Source: Rotaria sp. Silwood1 (taxonomy: Eukaryota > Rotifera > Eurotatoria > Philodinida > Philodinidae). From it: 64,000 nucleotides of DNA. Positions 22,158 through 33,670 of the stretch are shown one piece after another. Within the stretch, counting starts at the first letter, position 1. Each line of letters opens with the position of its first letter. The notes beneath the pieces are model-generated. The model searched no databases. It was not told the origin of the DNA and saw nothing but the letters and a program-made list of their open reading frames with translations. The stretch spans positions 51,289-115,288 of the forward strand of contig CAJNOP010000677.1 of NCBI GenBank assembly GCA_905250075.1, in the 5' to 3' direction. Position numbers and translations under genes: made by a program.

Positions 22158-22274
22158 ATGTGGGTGTGGGTGTGGGGTGTGGGTGTTAGTTATCTCTTGA
22201 TGCTCAGTCACACCCACCCACATCCATACCCACACCCACACGCAGATCCACACCCACACCCACACCCACATCCA
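22158..22274. repeat. Telomere-like foldback
   Basis: The G arm (22158-22186) is followed by a loop with TATCTCTTGATGCTCAG, then a C arm of CACCCA/CCACAC repeats to 22274. It directly follows the minisatellite. Confidence 0.9.
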
Positions 22275-25200
22275 ACTTTTATTAAACGAGTTCTTAGCAC
22301 TGCATATATCGCTAATGACATTGAAACGATTATAATAAGAACGTGTCTTATTACAACATACGATTGATCGAAAAATCAAGAAAATACACAGCTTGATACA
22401 TTTTGAAATTGTCATTCTTTAAAAGAAATCACCTGAAAAATACTCAACACTCAAGAAAATCTGACCACATCAAGAATGATCACAAGCAGAGGTTGTCTGT
22501 ATTCAAAAACTTCACAATAAAGAATAGGCAAAGTTTCAAGTAAAAAGGAAATTTTATCTAACCGTCATAGTGAAGATACATCCTTCTCATTGATAGCAAT
22601 CAAGAATGGTTCCTTATTATGATTAAGAATAAGACGGTTTTTTAAAACGTGATCTGATATTGATAGACTTTTGATGAATATTTTCTCTAAAGTCTATACA
22701 ATAAAAGACGTCATACGATATTTTCAGATGAATTTCACCATGAACTATTTTGTTTATGTCGTAGAAAAACGATTTATTATTATTAGGATCAATCATAATA
22801 AGACTGTTGACATTTGCGTCAATTTATTCAAACTTTTCTTGATCCACATGCTATATATGTACTCATGAATTTTTCTCATAAAAGATCAAAGCAGTTAGAT
22901 CTATGAGTATTTTTCGTAATTTTAATTGTATTATCTAAAAATATTGGAAAATATTTTACTATTTGCTCATTAGTATTCCAAACTTTGAACAATTTAGCGA
23001 GTAAGATAACTGAAAATAATAAACAACAAACGAAAACACATATATTTGAATGAAATCATGCAGAAATTCATTTTACTAAAACAATAAATCTTTGTGTCGT
23101 CTAGATTATCCAAAATTAGTTTTTTTTTCAAAACCTCACTCGACGTTTCGGTTAACTTGTTCTTACTCATATTATCAGCTTCGAAAAATTCCTCATATAC
23201 TTCAAACACAGTATAAGATGAAAACAAATAAAACAATTTACAGAGCTTAATTTTTTTAATGATCTTTATCCAGTGATTCAATATCTATAGATTCCTATCA
23301 TCAAAAAAGAAATACAGTAGAAAACACACAAAATTAGAAAAAAAGACAATTCTCTAATCATTGAGGCCTAATCAATTAAATGTTTTGGTTTGTTCAATAA
23401 TTATAATAATATGATAAACATCTATTTCAGATGTCTGTTTTCAACAAAATTTAGAATAAAATGCTCTTCTACATTTTACACTATACTGTCATCCAAGCTC
23501 GACACATGAAACCAGTATTCGTCGCGATGATTGACCTATTGACCAAGAGGATTTAAGTGAAGCATCAATTATAAATGTCAATAATTATTTTTTGTTAGTA
23601 TAAAATAAAAAACTTGCAAGAAAAATCTTTATACTTAGCGTATCAATCCAGGTCATAATGATATTCATGTAGTCCTTCGCGAGTTTCCTTTATATCTAGC
23701 TACATCGTACGCACGTGTATGTTACTTTTTCTGTCACAGTGATCTTGAGAACTGAAACTCAGAAAATCTTTGTTCAATCGTTATGAAAAAGCCTCAAGGT
23801 CGAAAAAAAACTCCTCTTTTTCAAATTTTCTTGTCATACATGGTTCACATGTGAATAGAGTCTAAAAAAGAGAAATTTTTGTGGCCTTCAATTTTTTTAA
23901 AGCTTCAGGATAATTAAGATGCAAAGCATCTCTGCAGTAGTTCGTTTTCTATACATACACATCCAAAGTCAATAATTTTAAGAACGAAGACTGGTGAAAT
24001 TATAGTTGAAAGGTGAGGTTGAAGTGTCAAAATCGAACTGCTACCTTTTGTATCGATATTGTTGTGCACCAGTTTCATTTTCTTATGAACAGTGTCCCCA
24101 AACGACAAGTATGACACAATTTCTGCATTTTCGTTTTGAAAGTCGAAAAATTGAAACAAATTTAGGCGTTACACACTTTGCTCATATTCAAACAATTGTG
24201 AATATAGCTGATAGCAAATAATGAATAATCCACATAATTTATCACTGCACATTGCTTTCTAGAAGTCTGTCGGTATGCTTTGATAGAATTTCTGTAGTAA
24301 TAAATTTTAGAATAGATGCCTTTAATATCAGACCTAGGTTAGATCAGTTATTTTCTTCAAAATGTATTTTTATCGATTATTGCTAACTTTGAAACACCGT
24401 CAGTTATCTGAAATCCTTGCCGTAGTATGTGAGAACGAATTCCGATAGTATTTAGAGCGATTATTCGATTTCAATTCGAAATTCGTTTTTCAGATTGTCG
24501 ATACGTGTTCTTCGCACTGCATTTCGTATTCGAGTCGAAACTCGAATACCATCTAGTTTTTTTTTGTTCGCGTTTGAAACGACAAATTCATTAAAATATC
24601 CCAGTAGATAACAGACCATTATTACTGTAAACTGTCATCATATATTCATAAATTTTAAATGCTGGCTGCTGTTTCAAAACATAAAACTTTGCTTGAATTC
24701 TGCGTTTTTTGTCAGTGTACAAAGAGTGAGCTAAAATGTAATGCTGTTTCTTTATATATATGTTTTATTTAGCAGAGTCTATCATGTCCATAAATACAGG
24801 ACTACATGAACTATGCATATGTAATAATACTAATTCAACAGTACTTTTTTGTTGTTGTTTAAGAGAACGAGTCCGGGAACTTTTCGAATGCACCATGTAA
24901 ATTTCACTAAAAATAACCAAATTAATCGAGATTATGGTTGATTATTATTAACATAAACAATAATTTTCAATCACGTAAAATATATTTACAATTTTAATAT
25001 CATTAAAGTCGAGATCAAAACATATTTGATAATTTGCTCGTCTCAATTAGATTACATTAAAGAAAAAGATTCTGTTCGGAGAAGACTTAGATCAATAACT
25101 TGAATGAAAAGAGAAATTAAGAATAGATAAAAGAATGAAGAAATCGCATTTGAATAGGACCTAGAATCATTGATATCCTATCATCTGTGAATGATTTTCG

Positions 25201-26710
25201 TAGAAAGAAAAACTTTTATTCATTCACTACATCAAATTCTAGTTTTTTTAATATAGCTAATTGACATTTTTATTCATAATTTTGTTTTGTTTCGCTTGTT
25301 GGAAGAATAATAAACATGAACAAGCTTAAAAAAAACTTAATATTCACAATCTAGCATGTAAGTACTGTATTACCAATTACAAAGATAGTTTTTAAGAATC
25401 TACATTCGAACGGAAGCTGTAGCTCTGATTATTTTCTAAAACCACAAGAACTGCAATTTATACTCATAATTGAAATGTTTTACAATATCATTAGTGCTAT
25501 CTATATTTAATAAAATTCAAAAATAAAATAAACAATGAATCTTTGAGTCCAACATGATTTCTGTTGGGTTGAATTCGAGTAGACTATTATATAAGCTTAT
25601 TTTAAACATATGAGTAAAATATTTTTCATGATATTACAAAAACCTAATTGTTCTCGTATTCCATATCAAGGAAAATATCACATATTGTACGTATATCATA
25701 GTGAATGAACAGAGGCTTCACACCCGCACCCACCACCTCTTTTGGACATGATGCAGTTTAGTCATTTGCTCGATGCATAGAATAGGCTGACCTTTGGATA
25801 GTGACTAATGTCAATTAGAAAATCTTATTAGAAGTGTAGATGTACCGTTCGGTCGTATCCTAGTTCGATAAGTTTGAACTCGATAGGCTTTAACATTCAT
25901 TATAAATATATGATTTAAGGTCCCTTCCCCCACCCAAACAAAGTGACTTTTCTTCAGAATCATCGAGTTCGAGCTAAACGCAGGAGAAGATAGCGTGTCT
26001 TCAGATCTTTCACAAACGACAAAAATTTTTACTCAATACCTCTTTTTTTTCAAAAAATTTTGAAGATTTCTGCCGGCCCCTCTTCGAGAAAAAGCTGTTT
26101 TCAAAAATAACAAAAAAATCTTTTTCGTTTTTTTTCTTCGTTTATAGTTTCTCGAGCGCGTTTCCTTAATTTCGCTGTTAATACTCATTCAAAGAATTTT
26201 TTGTTTGTTTGAAAGAGTGTGTCAAGATGCAGTGCAGTACAGGGCTTTTTTTAAAATTATATATACAGACATTTATGTAACTCTAAGGGTTCTTTGAGTC
26301 ATTGAACTTTCGATCCCTTTTTTTCCCTTAAAAAGTAAGCGTTAAAAAAAGACTCTGTACTTCTCTTCATCCTGGTATGCTCTTTCGAACAAAAAAGACA
26401 ACTTAAATGCATCACATGGATCTGGACTGAGAATTTTAGGAAACCAAATTCGCTATTTTTGATCCTTGTTTGACTGGTATTCTCGCCAAACATCATGATA
26501 TCAGGCTGAAAATTTCATGCCATTTGAACGGTCCTGGGCTGAGATCGATTTTAGGATGAAGGGAAGGTCTTAACTGTGTATAATTCGAATGTTTATCGAC
26601 TTTGAATCGAAAACAATTAATCGTAAGAAAAGAAAATCTTTATCAATAACAAACAAACTGCTCTTTTTTTTTTTGAAAAAAATATATAAGAAAAAACAAT
26701 AAAAATAAAT
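22275..26710. other. Gene-poor AT-rich stretch
   Basis: I found no supported gene in 4.4 kb. Frames here are short, Lys/Ile/Phe-rich and lack recognisable motifs. A tiny CACCCGCACCCACCACC patch lies at about 25720. Confidence 0.45.
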
Positions 26711-27886
26711 TTATGAATTGTTGTTGATATATTTAAATTTCGTAACAATGGCACGATGATCACTTAATGTCCAATGAGTGTGATCATTCCAAAATAAATG
26801 ATTACAACCAAGTGGAATCAATTCACTTGACATTGGTTGAAGAATATTTGACTTATAAAAAATAAAATCAACTGCTAATTGTTCACGTCTATGTGTTAAA
26901 TGTGTTACATGTGGTTCATATCCATGAATAAATTTAAAAGATGATTGAAAATCTTTTTCTATTAATTGATAAACATTATCATTATAATATGTTGTATTAA
27001 AATCTCCTGATAAAATAATTGAACATTGATTTAAAAGATTATTTGCTTGTTGATACTTATGTATTAATTCAAGAAATTTTATCATTTGTTTTAATCTTAC
27101 ACGACGTTCAAATCTATTATGTGGAAATGTTAAATGAAGATTTATTACAAGTATATTTTTTCCATTAAATTCAAGATTAAGTAAAATTCCAATACGATTT
27201 CCAATATCATGTAATTTCATATCATATCTATCAATAAATTTTACACGATTCGAATCAATAAGAATAGCTAAACCATCATCAAGAAAACCTGTTCGTTGAA
27301 GTGTATAAAATGAATATTTTGGTGATAAATTTGCTTTATATAATTGAATAAATAATGGATTTTTAAACCAAAATTCTTGTAAACAAATAAGATCAATTTC
27401 AAGAGATTGAAGAAGATTTATTATTGATGAATGACGTCTATGCCATAAAGATTCATGAAGACTTTCACGATCCTTTTCAGATGATAAACGTTTATAACAT
27501 GGTGCTAGAACATTGAATGTACACACTGACAATGTATCATTTTTCACATTCGATAAATTGGAAGATATTCTTCTAAAATCATTAGATAAGCAATATATTT
27601 TAAATTTTTGTTTTTTTCTATGAAAAATATGAATCGAAGACTATCAGTTATCCATATTACAATAAAAATTTCACAAAAAAGCTATTATCCTCGAAAAGTC
27701 AAGTAACATTTATATTTAATCAAAATCGATATAGATTTAAAACAAAAAAAAGAGAAGTTATACACTATTGACTTACCTTGAATTGACGGAAGACATTTTC
27801 ATTGGAAGTAAAACATAGGATGAAGAAGTAAAAAAAGTATTGAACATTTTTTTATTAGCCATGATGATCGCATTGATGCGCATCAT
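26711..27886 (-). CDS. Endonuclease/exonuclease/phosphatase (EEP) superfamily protein
   Basis: Exon 1 is 27777-27886 and exon 2 is 26711-27572, with a 204-bp intron (donor GTAAGTC, acceptor ATTTTAG) and phase AG|A; the total is 323 aa. Family motifs occur in order: VCTFNVLAP (metal-site Asn), ICLQEFW (catalytic Glu), INLHLTFP, LSGDFNTTYYN, AVDFIFYKS and LSDHRAIVTKF (catalytic Asp-His). This full set suggests a functional Mg2+-dependent phosphodiesterase or phosphatase, nearest in style to CCR4/nocturnin-like and plant At1g02270-like members. The N-terminus before the domain is Ser/Asn/Arg-rich without acidic residues (SSVNSRRISSNLSNVK), so mitochondrial import is possible. Several in-frame ATGs make the exact start uncertain. 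Substrate unknown. Confidence 0.85.
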
Positions 27887-29515
27887 CTACAAGCATGATT
27901 ATCTTACTAATAAATTAATTTAAGAAAATATTTTATATATTGAGAAAGAAAAAAAAAACTGTTCCTTCAACATAGGTAAGTAAGTTTTACATATTACAAA
28001 AAATAAAATGATATGAATCAATCATACCACAAAAACGTACACATTTTGTTATCATACGAACAGCTGTTCGTTTTTCTTTGTCACTTTAATATTTATCACT
28101 TACAGGCTGATTTTCATTTCTTTTTATATTATAACTGATAGAAATCAATGATCTGATTCAATGAGTATAATAACTCTTCAGTCACGTGGTATTTAAGTAA
28201 TCTTCCTATATATCTTGTGCTTCGAATGGTTTCTTTTTACTATATTAAAATACAAAAAGAAAATCTATTAAATCAAGTTTTAAGATAATGATAACTTACT
28301 TTTAACTTCGTGATTCCAAACTAAGATAAGAGTATTCGGTTAAAAAAAAACAACTTCACGAACTATTTCACTTGAATTTTGAAGGATAAAAGTAAATCAT
28401 TTTCATTGGTGCACTCATATTAACCGATAGGATAATTTATACAAAACTACGGTAGTTTTACGACGAAAATCAGCGACTTCATTCGAAAGAAACACAGAAC
28501 AAGACAAGTTACTACGTAGTACGCAATCTGACAATATAAAATAAGACAGGAAATAAGAATTGCTATCAAATATAGTTGATAAGGCGACATCTGAATTCGA
28601 CAAAAATATCAAACCATATGCTGTTTATCTGATATACGTTTTATTTATAATAAAGATGAGTTTTCATTTAAAGGATGACAGTTCATAATATAATGAAGTT
28701 TTAATAAAAGTACAACAGATTTTACTCTTAAAAACAATACAAATACTAGATTTCGTTAATACGAACTGTCCTAGTTTTAATAAATCAGAAGAATTTATAT
28801 CTGTGACATATTCTATATGTTACTAATAAGAGCTTTTTAAAATGAGTTTCATTGGACATGCATGGATGGATTTTTCAGTTCAATATTAACTTGATAATTT
28901 ACGTATTGTGATCATAAATTATATTTATTAGTAAAAATTACAAAAAGTATATATGAAAAACTAAGATGTGATGAAATGTCCAAATTGAGTACATTTTATT
29001 ATTATTAATTTTTATTTCAATAAGGTCATGTGTTCTACAGGAAAAGCCCGAGAAATCAATCATTTTTTTTCTCAAATGGTCTCTGTCTTTTATCATGTAC
29101 ATTTGCAAAACTCATTGAAAGTATATTATTTTTTTTATTGAAAGTAAAAAGCTGCTTCGAAAAATGTTATTTTTTCTCTGATCTAAAATTTATACATTGT
29201 AAAAATTTTATTCGTAATATATATCAGAGATTTCAAATGACGATATCGAGCGCTAAACTTCTTTAGTTTTTCTTGAAAAACTCAATGTAATTCTTCGATT
29301 GATAATAAAAAACAAATATGTAAAAGAAAGCAATAAAATTGTCATCATGATTTTAAAAAGCTTTCTTTATATTCAACAAAATTTTTTTTCCTCTTGTGAG
29401 TCAGGCTATAGAGGCGTGAGTTTCGCCGCTGAGCTACATTCATCGAGATCTATATACAGTCAAGTTTTCAGAGCAATATCTCTGGTAGTGACTGAGATCT
29501 GAATCGGGGATACTT
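27887..29515. other. Intergenic, no gene seen
   Basis: AT-rich with only short frames. It must hold the promoter of the EEP gene near its start. Confidence 0.4.
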
Positions 29516-29950
29516 TTGGCCAGTACTGTAGATAAGATTAGGATCATGCTATTGCTAAACAAATACCCACCAAAATTTATCGACAAACATACAAGACGTT
29601 TCTTTCAGGATGTAACAGATACACAAACTACAAGCCTACTCTTAGGTAAAAATCACTCGAAATATAGGGAATCAATCTTAGAGCCAACATGGAATAAGAA
29701 TGAAAAAAGAAAAATACAAGTTGACAATGATATTCTCCTTCACTTTACATACACCCCATCACTAGTAAACTTCGGATTCCGACTTCATCATATCTGGCAG
29801 GAAATATTCGAAGGAACACCACTTGATGACATACCTGTTATTTACGCGAATAGACTTACCGACAGCCTAAGACACCTACTTGTAAAAAAATGACCCACGA
29901 GAGAAGCAATAAAGCTCTTGCCAGTACCTTCAGATAATAAGCTATAGATA
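29516..29950 (+). pseudogene. Penelope-like reverse transcriptase C-terminal fragment
   Basis: The frame encodes LLLNKYPPKFIDKHTRRFFQ, FTYTPSLVNFGFRLHHIWQE and DDIPVIYANRLTDSLRHLLV, then a TGA and PTREAIKLLP. The phrases 'YP..FId.....F' and 'di.v.y.nr..dsLr.lLv.k' are typical of the RT tail of Penelope-like elements, which in bdelloids include the telomere-associated Athena family. No RT catalytic YxDD region is present nearby, so this is a short 3' remnant. The assignment is by motif and could be wrong at family level. Confidence 0.5.
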
Positions 29951-31154
29951 GCAGAAAATGATCTTAAGAAAAGAAAAAATTTATTTTATGAAAATTTAAC
30001 GCGGAATATCTAATATAAAGAAATGTAATTTAAGAAAATTCAATCTAAAAGAGAAATAACTAATAAATAGAAAACTTCAGAGATATAGATAAAAAATGGT
30101 AAATGATTTGGGATAGATGCATATACATGAGAAATAAAAGAAAAATTTCTCTATAGATAAGAGTTACCTCTATAAAAACAATTTTTTCTTAAAGATATGA
30201 ACTTCGTGTAAACAAAAATTTCCTTTTTTTTGTTTTAGATTTTATTTTCTGTGTTTTTCTTGTTCTCGTTTTTCTTTTCTTTTCTAGATGATTATCAAAA
30301 TCAAGGAATTCTTTTTCTTCACCTATGGATCATTATTATACAAACAATTTATGACCTTTCTCTAGTTGATAGACTATTTTTTATAGATGAACTCTCGTTA
30401 AGAAGGTATTACAATCCAATGAGATCTCCCACCATCATATAACAAAGGGTTAACTCAATCAGACGGATTACTATGTTTTAAAAGTTAATTTTTTTAAATT
30501 GAATTATTTATTTCGAAATTATATATTTATGCAATTAAAGAACTGAATTATTCATTTAGAGACTATACATTTGGTTTTTTAAAATTAGTTATTAAGAAAT
30601 TATATATTTATGCATTTATTAAAAGATCGAATTAGGTATTTAGGGATTAAATATTTATACACAACAATTTATTACAATCGATACGCTCGCTTGAAAAAGA
30701 ACAAATTCGAAAGGCCTTGCGTTATTATTTATTTATTGTTCAATTTTTCTTTCCTCTTCTTTCTTGGAATTCTTTTTTCATATTTCTGTCTATCATTTTT
30801 TTGTCTTTTTTTTCTTTCTTTCTTTTTGTGTTATCAGTTATCAATAATCCAAAACAATAATAAATATTAAAAAGAAAAAAATTCAATATATTTATATATA
30901 TCTATTATACGTATTCATATAATTCAAAACATTTCTGTTGCCTTGTCAAAATTAAAAGAAACGTTTGATACAAAATAGTTCACGTCAATCTTATTAATTT
31001 GTATCATAAAATAACATCGTCAGTTTTTCTTGTTTAGCATCGATAGTAAGACTGTGTACCACATGCTGTCAGCTCCCACTAATGATTGAAGTAAGATTAT
31101 TTAAGCGGTCTTTCAATGCTCGATATCAATCATTTGTAATAAGAAAAATCAACT
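29951..31154. other. Intergenic, low-complexity AT-rich
   Basis: T-rich and TATATA tracts, no supported gene. The last 100 bp include TAAGATTATTTAAGCGG and likely promoter sequence for the next gene. Confidence 0.35.
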
Positions 31155-32291
31155 ATGTTTGCCATCGTTATCATTGCTGCTCTATTCTTTTCGGTTTTTA
31201 GTGTTCAATTGTCTTGGAATAGAAAGTCGAGTAAGAATTATACGATGTTAGTTTTTTTTCATTTCATTAACTGTGTCTTTATTCTACAGTAAAGCATGCT
31301 ATTAGTTAGCGAATCAACAGATTTATTTTATGTTATTAATTTGAATATTTTTTCCATAAATACCGGAGTCTGTCTCATTATTTCTATTCACTGAAGAAAT
31401 TTCAGTACTGTTTATTTAAATCATTTTTTGTGTATTGGTTAATTATGCTGTCGATAATAGATTGTTCCAAGTTATTGCTAACAAAGAACCATATTAATAC
31501 ATGCTTCTCAAAACTATACCTACTAAATATACTACAAAATTTCAGTCGTACTAATAAGAAAGAAACTAGTAGTTATTGTTTCGGAAACCGAAACTTTGAC
31601 AGTTTTCATAGTTTTATTCAAATTCTACTGCAATTTCTGATTTATCACCAGTTCCTCTGATATTTTGTTTTGCTTTTCTTATGAATAAAAACATGTAATA
31701 ATAGCAAAAACAATCAGCTCATTTGATTCAGACAATGGGAAAAGATTTAAAACGTTTTATTGTAAAGTTATTGATGAGCTGAATCTGTAAATTGTAAAAT
31801 GTTTACTATTTCTAGCCTGTCCAGAATCTTCGTCATTAATCACTTTTGATGATATAACCAATATAACAAACACATCGGGTGTTCCAGTACCGAACGGCTA
31901 TAGTGGTTTAAATTGGGAAAATGTTTTGGTTTTAAATGGTTTAAATGATAGTAATCCTGGTACTGGCTATAGAACGGGTGTTGTTAGTCCTCCATATCTT
32001 GCCTTTGATGGATATGGTAGTCCTATGACTATCACAAATGCAGCTACGAATACATTCACAATAAATTCATTTTATTCCTGCGCAGCTTGGTATGATAACA
32101 TTACATTGGAAATAACCGGTATAAGAGCAGGGACTACTTTGTATACAAAAGCAGTATCATTATTTACCCAATCTAGAACTTTTATTGAACTCAACTGGTC
32201 TGACATTGATACTGTAAATTTCAATTCGATCTGCGAGTGGTGTTGCGATGCAAAACATTTTACAATGGATAATTTGTGTGTCAAATTCTAA
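31155..32291 (+). CDS. Small secreted protein with GYxGLxW-type beta domain
   Basis: Exon 1 (31155-31230) encodes the signal peptide MFAIVIIAALFFSVFSVQLSW. A 585-bp intron (donor GTAAGA, acceptor TTTCTAG) leads to exon 2 (31816-32291); the total is 183 aa if no exon is missed. The mature part starts CPESSSLITFDDI and contains VPVPNGYSGLNWENVLVLNG, YRTGVVSPPYLAFDGYG and a C-terminal CEWCCDAKHFTMDNLCVKF. The combination FDD...P.GY.GL.W...P..A.... resembles a beta-sandwich domain found in secreted proteins of fungi, bacteria and rotifers with no firm function. Carbohydrate binding is only a guess. Confidence 0.6.
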
Positions 32292-33433
32292 AACTGAGAT
32301 GTTAAACAGCATAAAAATTAATGTTCACAGAAATAAAAACTGTTCTTCGTCATTGAACTATTCTTTTAATTTAAACTAAAGAATCGGTACCAGGACTCGA
32401 AACGGGCTATCTTTTTCATGGCTCAGTCCAGATTCAAAAGCTAGTTTTTTTCAAAGAAATTTTTTCGATAAAATTCGGAAATAACTTCAATGTTAACAAA
32501 AATTGAAATAAAGTTCATATGAGATAAGTTGATTTCTTTGTTAAGTCAAATGAACAAACAAAAGATGTTTAAACCTATTTGAACTGAATAATGATCATTG
32601 TGCATAACTCAATGTTCATTGTTACAAAATTGTTCATAAAATAAACTCATACAAAGTGCATGATATTTCTGGATGAAATGTTTTTTTCTATGTTTAGAGA
32701 TACACCTCGATGTTTAAGTATTGCCGAACTTGTTAGTTCTCCAAACTCTCGATATCAAAGTTTTTTTCATTTCACACGTAGATTATTTTTAACCACCTTT
32801 TATTTGGCTAGATAGTCAAAATCAATAGAAAGCATTCTCTCAAGTAAATGATACAAAGCCCATAGAACGACCCTATTTCCAGAAAATGATATGATTTTCA
32901 TTGATTGACTAGCTTGTCAATGTGATATAGTTAGATAAAAAGTTATTTTTGCTTCCTATTCTCAATGATGGTTTGTTTGCGACAACTATCAGTTTAAGCA
33001 ATTACTATGGTTGATTACATTATTCTGGTAGAATGAAAGTAGTGTCCTGTGCTTCCAAAAAATAGAATCGAGAACTGAAGCGGTTTATGACCATATCAGA
33101 GTTGCATCCTACGTATTTTTTAAAGAGGTGCCGAATTGGCTGAGATTTGTTGACATCGTAACCGTATGGGCCTTAGAGTCATTCATACCTTGCTACTCTT
33201 GTATGGTTTCACTCACAATGAAATTCTTTAACTATTTAAAACATTCATTTGTAATATTACTACAAAGAAATATACAAATATTTTGGTTAATACTTATACA
33301 TGTAGCATGAATGAACAAACGTAGTTTACTTTGAGAAGTTAATTTTGTATCTATATTATTTGCTCATATTTCTCGTTTCTTTTTTTGACATTCTCCGTTG
33401 CCTTTCTCTCTTATGGTTGTTCTATTACCTACA
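32292..33433. other. Intergenic, no gene seen
   Basis: 3' flank of the secreted protein gene and spacer. AATAAA-like signals (AATAAAAAC) occur at about 32332. No supported gene. Confidence 0.4.
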
Positions 33434-33572
33434 GTCACACTCACTCACCCACACCCTCCATCCAAATCATACCTACTCGCCACCTCACAACTACACCCAC
33501 CCACACCCCGCTCAAACCCACACTCAACCACACCTAGAACCATGCTCACCCACAACCACATCCATCACCCCC
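33434..33572. repeat. Degenerate C-rich telomere-like tract
   Basis: CACTCACCCACACCC-type units decay to CCACAACCACATCC. Only the C-rich strand is present and no G-rich partner lies upstream, so this is either half of a foldback or a very decayed one. Confidence 0.65.
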
Positions 33573-33670
33573 CAATCAAATAGTTCAGTAAGAAAGCCTT
33601 AATCGGTAAATGTAGATTGAGTCATGTTGGTGCATGTCAAAATATTTTAACGTACTGCCATATTCACTGT

